64,000 nucleotides of DNA from Mesostigma viride. Its lineage: Eukaryota > Streptophyta > Mesostigmatophyceae > Mesostigmatales > Mesostigmataceae. The position numbers and the translations under genes were made by a program. Every line of letters starts with the position of its first letter. Position 1 is the first letter of the stretch. The stretch spans positions 64,001-128,000 of the forward strand of contig RPFO01000219.1 in the NCBI GenBank assembly GCA_009746045.1, read 5' to 3'. Positions 41,070-64,000 of the stretch are shown piece after piece. The notes beneath the pieces were generated by a model. The model made no database searches. It was not told the origin of the DNA and saw only the letters and a program-made list of their open reading frames with translations.

Positions 41070-42285
41070 TCAAGCAGGCGTGCTGGTTGCTTATTATTAT
41101 GATGATTTTAAACTTGTCTGATTCCCACCATATATTCAGCTAGACTATGGCCACGTTTGGTGCCATGATGCTACAGTTTTACCGATGGCAGCCATATTTT
41201 CCGCTTGCGTCAAGCGTTGGAATGCACAACCTCTCCATTTTTATCCCGCCCGGCATGTCAGTCTCGGAACTCCAGGTAAGAAACCCTTCATGGCTTATTC
41301 ATACTTGCTGATTGGGCCAACGTATGTGCTTCCATCGCCAGCTGCGCTTCTCCTTACACCTTATTTTGTTTGACTGCAAGGGCCCTGCCTGATGCCTTGG
41401 CGTTGGCGGTGGTCGTTGTGGATGTCAAGCACGTGGTCAGAAAGACGGTATCGCGGTATGGCATTGGTAAAACTTCTATAATTCAGTGTAGGTAAAGAAA
41501 GATCTTGCCAGCATCCTAGGCACCATAGCAGTAGTATTGTCAGTACGGTTCCTGAGCTTGCTCGACAGGATTAGTCGTGTAGCCTTTTTTTTTTTTCTCA
41601 TGAAGGCTATGGTTGGCAGTGGTACCATTACATGTTGCCTGCATGCAATTGTTCTAGGCTCGATACGTGTCCATGGTAGGTGATTAGGATAAGGGTGCTA
41701 GAATTTCTTCTAAGAGACCGGAAGTCCTGTTGAGATCAAGGTTGGGAGAATAAGTAGGCGACTGGTGTTGTCACATTGGTTTCTCTATGCTAATATGAAT
41801 CGGGTTGTGGTGTTGGGATGCTGCATGTTGCCACCGGAGGAAGGCAGGATTCATGCTTCAAAAAGAAACTATTGTAGCAAACTATAGCAAACTATATCAT
41901 AGCAAAGTATTATAGCAGCAGCCAGCAGGTAATACCTAGCATCGGTCCTTAGGTAAGCGAACTTCTTGCATATTGCATCCTGTCTTTCCTTGCTTCCAGG
42001 CTTGCTTCGTTACTTTGGGTTTGCTGGCTGGCCGGCTTGCTGGCTGGCTTGTATTGCTTGTTCATGCCCACACGTACACATTTGCATATTTACGTACACA
42101 CATGTCCATACGCACACACACAGTGCTATCCACACACAATACCGCGCTTGTGCCACTACACCAGAGCAACCAATCAATGTAACAAGCTGCCATATCCCAT
42201 ATTGTCATGGCTTCCCACCCTACGCAGCCGTTAGTTGCACCGCAGGACGAGTGTCTCCTAACACCATGGGTTGTCATGCCAAATC
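41070..42285. other. Inverted-repeat element interior, left
   Basis: No gene recognised. Short frames only; CA-rich microsatellite fragments near 42080-42125. Confidence 0.4.
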
Positions 42286-42566
42286 GCTGTCATGGCTGTC
42301 ATGGCTGTCATGGCTGTCATGGCTGTCATGGCTGTCATGGCTGTCATGGCTGTCATGGCTGTCATGGCTGTCATGGCTGTCATGGCTGTCATGGCTGTCA
42401 TGACTGTCATGGCTGTCATGGCTGTCATGGCTGTCATGGCTGTCATGGCTGTCATGGCTGTCATGGCTATCATGGCTGTCATGGCTGTCATGGCTGTCAT
42501 GGCTGTCATGACTGTCATGGCTGTCATGGCTGTCATGGCTGTCATGGCTGTCATGGCTGTCATCGC
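42286..42566 (+). repeat. 9 bp minisatellite (TGTCATGGC)n
   Basis: About 31 copies with rare variants. Reads through all frames, producing false long ORFs. Confidence 0.95.
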
Positions 42567-43529
42567 CGTTGCCAGGGGAATGTTATGAGTGCCAGTTTAC
42601 GATGCTCAAGGGCAGGCAACTAGTTCATTTGGCAATGCGCACGCAGGACGCAAATGCATGCCGGACGCGTGTTCTTTGTAACAGAAAGCGGCACGCAGCG
42701 CAGGCAGTGCCTGCTCACTGGACATGCAAATTAATGCAGTCTTCAGCAAGTGGTCAGCGCATTTGCAAGATGCACATGACCATGGCAGCGATAACTGTAA
42801 TGTTTTGTATCCACAGGTAAACCTGCTATGCACACGATGGGCTAGCGCAGATATCGCTCCAACCACTTAGGGCTGGCAGCAAGTGTTGATGTGATTTCTT
42901 CTGTAATGACTAATCGCATGCATCCATATCAATAGTTGTATCAATCCAATACATATGAGGGAGGGGTAGGGGCTAGGGCTAGGGATTCTACTTGGTAGGG
43001 TAGAGAGAGCAAGCGTGAAAATGTGGTTGGGCCACACGGAGTGTGTACGACATGGTTATCCTTGGCCGGTCGTAATGAACTAAAAAAGTATATAATTGAA
43101 AGGTGCTTTCATTAGGAATCGAACATGGTGCTAGCCTCAACCCTCGAGATCATGGTGGTGCATGGGACAGTGCAGTTTAAAATTTAAATATCCAATCAGT
43201 TGTGACAAAACGGCGTACAGCTTCCCGAGTCCTGACACACTCTATTTGCATGGGAGCTAGTTTGCTCCTGCACGCACAGTTAGGCATGTATTCAGGCTTT
43301 AATTTAGCTTTTAGTTTTTTGATTATATATTTAACGTTTGTGTTCTTATATTAATGAGGTTATCATGGTACTCTGTGGCATGTACGTCAGTGTGTGCTTG
43401 CTTGCTTGCCGCCTTGCCCCCCCTGGCCCACTGTGGGGAAGAAGCGTCTTTGCACCTAGGGGAAGAATGCCAGGAGAGACCACTAGGGTCTGGCTCCATC
43501 TAGATAGAAAAGACCGGTAGGATTGTGTG
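42567..43529. other. Inverted-repeat element interior, centre
   Basis: No gene seen. AT-rich toward 43330. Confidence 0.4.
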
Positions 43530-44168
43530 CCCCCACCCACCCACCCACCCACCCACCACCCACCCACCCACCCACCCACCCACCCACCCACCCACCCACC
43601 CACCCACCCACCCACCCACCCACCCACCCACCCACCCACCCACCCACCCACCCACCCACCCACCCACCCACCCACCCACCCACCCACCCACCCACCCACC
43701 CACCCACCCACCCACCCACCCACCCACCCACCCACCCACCCACCCACCCACCCACCCACCCACCCACCCACCCACCCACCCACCCACCCACCCACCCACC
43801 CACCCACCCCACCCACCCACCCACCCACCCACCCACCCACCCACCCACCCACCCACCCACCCACCCACCCACCACCCACCCACCCACCCACCCACCCACC
43901 CACCCACCCACCCACCCACCCACCCACCCACCCACCCACCCACCCACCACCCACCCACCCACCCACCCACCCACCACCCACCCACCCACCCACCCACCCA
44001 CCCACCCACCCACCCACCCACCCACCCACCCACCCACCCACCCACCCACCCACCCACCCACCCACCCACCCACCCACCCACCCACCCATCCATCCATCCA
44101 TCCATCCATCCATCCATCCATCCATCCATCCATCCATCCATCCATCCATCCATCCATCCATCCATCCA
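43530..44168. repeat. (CCCA)n then (CCAT)n microsatellite
   Basis: About 555 bp of CCCA units with occasional slips, then about 80 bp of CCAT. The THPP-, VGGW- and MDGW-type frames are artefacts. A hairpin repeat copy follows at about 44165-44220. Confidence 0.98.
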
Positions 44169-44220
44169 TCGGGGTTAATACTCGGACGTGCATGACTCCC
44201 CAACGGGAGTACGAGTTTGC

Positions 44221-45435
44221 CTATTTAACTAACACGGGTGCTCCGCGGAGCTCCCCATCGGGTCGACCGCTTGATCACTGTAATTAAATGAATGAACGAG
44301 TTATTAATGGTGAGAGACCACATGTTATTGAATAATGGTGAGACACCACACTGCAAGTGATGCATGTGGATGGAAGGAGCAGATGTGGAGCCACGGTGGT
44401 CCGACAAAACGATTTGAATTACCTAGGGCACGTGCTGGCATTTTCAAGAATCATGCCCCACGCATTCCATTACATGCACCACGTGCAAGCATATATATGA
44501 GAAGCTATTATGGGTTCAATGGACTCACTTCGCAAGGGCATCTACAATGCATGCATGTAGTGAAATCCCTTCCTGCACCGGGGTGGGTACAATAATAAGG
44601 CAGTCAGGCAGGCCTTCTCCATGACATACCCAGATGGTATGTCACAGTATTGCTATATACTTGCAACATCAAGTACAAGAATAAGACAAAAAAGCCTGTC
44701 ATTTGGGTTTGTAATGGAAGTTGTACACACAGGTAGAGCGCGAGAAAGCAACAGATACACAGTATTATTCCAACAAGAGTGAACCACATGGGTAACACCC
44801 CAATGCATCCAGCAAGTTCATGATTGAGGTAGGCAGCTCATGTGGCATTGAAAATGCTCTGCTCGCCCATAGCCAGTTGTTGGCGGCGAACACCATCAGC
44901 TTAGCTCTGGCCAAGGTAGCAGATAGCAGCAACGGAAGCAGATAGCAGCACTTGCAAACCGCATGTAGCCCAAACCCCTCTGTTCACATCAGCAACGCAA
45001 GAGATGCACATGATGCATGCAAGAAAGCCAGCAAGCCAGCAAGCCAGCAACATGCCAACACTAGCCAGCACGTATGCAGCAAGCACAGCGAGCACTTACC
45101 ACGAAGACGATATCACATCCCCAATCTCCCAGTACCTAGATATCTAGTTGAGGCTGATTGCGGGTGGGGCCCACTCAGACGATGAAAGGTGGCGACCTGG
45201 CAAAAATTGCCGCACATTGTGTACAGCACTGTCAGTGCTATGTGACCTCTCAACAGAGGCCCATGCTCCATCACCACATGCACCAACAAGGCAAACAATC
45301 ACAGACAGCCACCAATGCAAGCAATACAGCTATGTTAATAACCCAGAGATGCAAACAGGCACAAAAGTCAGCGATGCAAGACACCTAGGCAGTACTGAAT
45401 GCATGCGACGACAGCGGCGCCAACAATGGCAGTCA
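44221..45435. other. Inverted-repeat element interior, right
   Basis: No gene seen. 'ccagcaagccagcaag' repeats shortly near 45025-45050. Confidence 0.4.
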
Positions 45436-45793
45436 TGATAGCCATGACAGCCATGACAGCCATGACAGCCATGACAGCCATGAAAGCCATGACAGCCATG
45501 ACAGCCATCACAGCCATGACAGCCATGACAGCCATGACAGCCATGACAGCCATGACAGCCATGACAGCCATGACAGCCATGACAGCCATGACAGCCATGA
45601 CAGCCATGACAGCCATGACAGCCATGACAGCCATGATAGCCATGACAGCCATGACAGCCATGACAGCCATGACAGCCATGACAGCCATGACAGCCATGAC
45701 CGCCATGACAGCCATGACAGCCATGACAGCCATGGCAGCCATGACAGCCATGACAGCCATGACAGCCATGACAGCCATGAAAGCCATGGCTGC
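45436..45793 (-). repeat. 9 bp minisatellite (GCCATGACA)n, inverted relative to 42286
   Basis: About 39 copies. The unit is the reverse complement of the left array, consistent with the inverted organisation. Confidence 0.95.
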
Positions 45794-45919
45794 TCGGCAG
45801 CGAACAATACTATAAAGTATATAGCCATAAGTATGAAGTATATAACCACAAATATATAACCATACCCAGCGAGCACGCCTGCGTCGAAATAAAAAATAAA
45901 AACAATAAAAATAATTATG

Positions 45920-46609
45920 ATGGGCTCCCTCGATTGACAACGCACCATCGGGACCTGACCCAAAGAAAGCAAGCCTGCTTATATGCGCGCTCCTACATGC
46001 ATCGAGAAACAATGCACAACGCAGAAGAACCAAGACAGCTCGCAGGAAAGAAAAGAGCACCAGCAACCCCGCTCGCCAGTTGCATGTACTTACAACTGTT
46101 GCAAGGTGATGGCGAGCACAGTCGACGGTAACTCGCCTGGCAACATTTGCTCCGCCTGGCAACATAACAAGGCAATATCACTCTTCGAAGTGAAGCTCAA
46201 TTGGCAAATGCAGCAATCCAAAGGAACAATCGATAGTAATGCCGACCCTTGATTTACTGGATTGGACCAGTCGTCCACGACAAACACTGTCAAGCTCTGG
46301 AGAAAATCCATTATAAAATGCCTTATCTATCGAATTGCAATTAATGATAACTTGCATGCTTAGCAACAAGATATTGAAACGTCAATCTACGTTTAGGTAA
46401 ATGTCCATGCCGCCCCCGTCAATTTCCGGAATGTTTCTCCCGCCATGGCTGCGCTTACGGCGCCTAACTACAGTAATTTACGCGCCCGCAGGCCCAGCGG
46501 CCGACAGGCGAGCCTTGTATGCAGGCTACGGACCTGCTACGGACCTGCTTGGAGTACCGCGCCACTAGGCTCGGGTGAGTCTGGATGCGCATCCAGACTC
46601 ATGAGTCTG
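45920..46609 (-). repeat. Right arm of the long inverted repeat
   Basis: Reverse complement of 40381-41069. Differences seen include the 'gagaaac-attccgg' stretch near 46428 and single bases near 45935 and 46080. Confidence 0.9.
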
Positions 46610-47285
46610 AAAAGTATGGTCCCGACACGTGCACGGCGCCCGGTGCACCATCCCATAAATCATGACACAGGTCAGGCAACAGGTCAGGCAACAGGTCAGG
46701 CAACAGGTCAGGCAACAGGTCAGGCAACAGGAATACCGTAAAAGTAATTTGTAGAGCAGCCGGTCAGTGAGGATTTTTAATGTCCTGCCAAAACTGCCGG
46801 CATTTAATGACTCGGGAGATGCATAATTTGGGGGGCGAAAAGGTGCTCTCCAGTGTTTTCCCGCATGTCAGCTCGGTCCCCGGCAAGGTTCAATTACGTT
46901 AAACTTAGGCTCATGCGTGGGACGAAGTATTCGAGAGGCCACGACGGTTGCTTTGATATCACTCGACCTGCACGATGTCATGATGACGATTGAAGAAATT
47001 GTACTTTCCAGATGAGTCGTGAGGCATATCCCGCGTTCAATTCGCGCGTGGGAGGAGGAGTATTCGCGAAAGTTTGCGTGGCCATATCCTAGATTCCGGC
47101 CAGATATGTTGACCATCTCGTGTCATTACTGGTAGCTAGGCCTCCTGACGAATACGTGCAGCCGCCTCCTGATCACTTAATAGCCAGAAGCAGGAGAGCA
47201 ACTCCTCAGCTGACAGAGCCCCGGCCCGTTGCTTTCTTGCTCCACGTTGCTTCTAGCACTTGGATAGCGCTGGCGCTGAAATGTC
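46610..47285. other. Region upstream of RAD51B
   Basis: It should contain the RAD51B promoter; no clear motif seen. An 11 bp tandem repeat (GGTCAGGCAAC, about five copies) lies at about 46672-46730. Confidence 0.45.
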
Positions 47286-62927
<15,642 letters not shown>

Positions 62928-64000
62928 TCCTTATTTGGATGTGGTTGGTTTCCAAATTTTTGGGTAAATGCATGGTACTACTAGGAGCCTGTGGTATTAG
63001 AAGATTGCAGAAAATAGAAAAATCTAATGGAGCCTGGCAAAAACTTGTCGAAACCTAATAGACCTAGTAGAATATGTAGAAACCTGCATGTGTTGTAGGC
63101 CAGTAGCAACCTGGGATGTTCAATCAGCCGGACCAGTTGCAACTAAGAAAGCTGCGGCTTGAGCAGAATCAATGGAATTCTTTGCATGGGCGGAACGGCA
63201 CTTTCGTTAGGTTGCTTGCATTACCTAGTCCTGGCGGACCTGTGCCTTCGCTAGTATTGTAGGTTCTGGTAACATGAGGGCCGGTGAAGGCGAAATTGGG
63301 GGCCCTTGTAAGGCAGGCTAGCTTCTGGCCTTGCTTATATTTGCCTATGCTGACTTAGACCAAGTGTCCAACCCTCCACACACAATGATGGGTCACCCGT
63401 GTATTGCTTTTCTTGCATGCATGGTCATAAAGCTGGCACTTATACCTTATAATACATACCTGCTCCCTCTTTGTTAATCAGGTTGGAAAATGTGCTTCTA
63501 GACTAGATCCCCTACGATTCCCTGGTGCCTGCTCAAGTGAGTGCTCATGTCTTATGAAGGGCTACTCTCTTATGGCCGACTTTATTTCCTGGCTAAGGAA
63601 TGTCATACCTGTATTGCACGCCCACGTATACGCACCTGCCGTCGTGCACCCAGAAAGTACCCGCCGCTACTTAGTTTGGGCTGACAGTGCGTTTCGAGCT
63701 GTGTTTTTGTGCGGAAACGAGAAGCAAATGGGCATTACTTTATTGCGCATTGCAAATGCCATTCTCATTCTGCCGTCCCTGTCCCCCATCCTCCTCCCTA
63801 ATACATCATCGCCACCCATTTCTGGCCTGCGCTGGTTGTCTCTTTGATATCATGGCCATGATATCATGGCCCACTTCAACAGATCCCCTGGATTTCTGTG
63901 TGGCGTAGCGCGCTGCTTAAGCCGCCTACGAGCATGCAGCCCAAGTAGTAGAAGACAACGGCCCAGGAAGTAGAAGACAACGACCCCCCTGCTGTGGGGA
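62928..64000. other. Region after RAD51B, no gene recognised
   Basis: A TGTAA at 63307-63311 could serve as poly(A) signal for RAD51B. Otherwise only short frames without recognisable domains, and no further RAD51B-like exon was found. Confidence 0.4.

Larger units (their letters stand above)
40381..46609. mobile_element. Long inverted-repeat element (690 bp arms) between divergent genes
   Basis: Arms at 40381-41069 and 45920-46609 are reverse complements with only a few differences. The tips read CAGACTCATGAGTCTG then GATGCGCATC, both palindromic. The 4.85 kb interior has no recognised transposase. It holds 9 bp minisatellites in opposite orientation near each side and a (CCCA)n block. It could be a fold-back or non-autonomous DNA transposon, or an inverted duplication. 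I found no clear target duplication. Confidence 0.7.

Noticed and set aside
43523-44203. Long open frames of THPP, VGGW and MDGW repeats on both strands
   Set aside because: They are the six-frame translation of a (CCCA)n/(CCAT)n microsatellite; no frame is preferred and no flanking coding signal exists.
45368-46165. 265-residue minus-strand ORF with MAVMAVM repeats
   Set aside because: Its core is the 9 bp minisatellite; the rest is inverted-repeat arm without a recognised domain.

Overview
The window looks like nuclear DNA of a green alga, most likely a volvocine chlorophyte. The signs are GC-rich exons with GT-AG introns inside AT-balanced noncoding DNA, a secreted Pro-rich extracellular-matrix type protein, a chromodomain Ty3/gypsy retrotransposon, and very dense micro- and minisatellites. 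I see no rRNA, tRNA or CRISPR array. The species assignment is inference.

Layout. (1) 1-17879 is bounded by two near-identical LTR-like direct repeats of about 420 bp. Its interior is mostly non-coding. Nested inside it is a complete 11.4 kb Ty3/gypsy element on the minus strand (2164-13564) with 616/615 bp LTRs and a 5 bp target duplication. In transcription order that element carries a small ORF with an RNase H1/viroplasmin-like hybrid-binding domain, gag, pol with a terminal chromodomain, and a third ORF region of unknown function. Several ORFs carry frameshifts although the LTRs are almost identical. (2) 17880-23600 holds dispersed hairpin repeats, a LINE ORF1-type gene without an ORF2, and a 3' LTR fragment of a relative of the Ty3 element. 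(3) 23702-39602, minus strand, is one 12-exon gene. I reconstructed it exon by exon and all splice phases agree (7,017 nt CDS, 2,338 aa). It encodes a secreted protein with three copies of a glycoside-hydrolase-like module, EGF-like repeats, a Kre9-like domain, a TSP1-like segment and a Pro-rich tail. The first module has lost both glutamates of the family. (4) 40381-46609 is an inverted-repeat element with 690 bp arms. It lies between the starts of two divergent genes and is filled with microsatellites. (5) 47286-62927, plus strand, is a 10-exon RAD51B gene (450 aa) whose introns are swollen by repeats, including an internal fold-back element and a telomere-like array. (6) 62928-64000 has no recognisable gene.

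The most unusual signal is that several tandem arrays in the two real genes are built from splice junctions. The donor of exon 3 of the matrix gene occurs six times in its intron, and the donor of exon 5 about five times. The acceptor of RAD51B exon 6, with its pyrimidine tract and 30 nt of coding sequence, occurs five times at an 84 bp period that keeps the reading frame. Each array presents competing splice sites, so it could change protein length in fixed steps.
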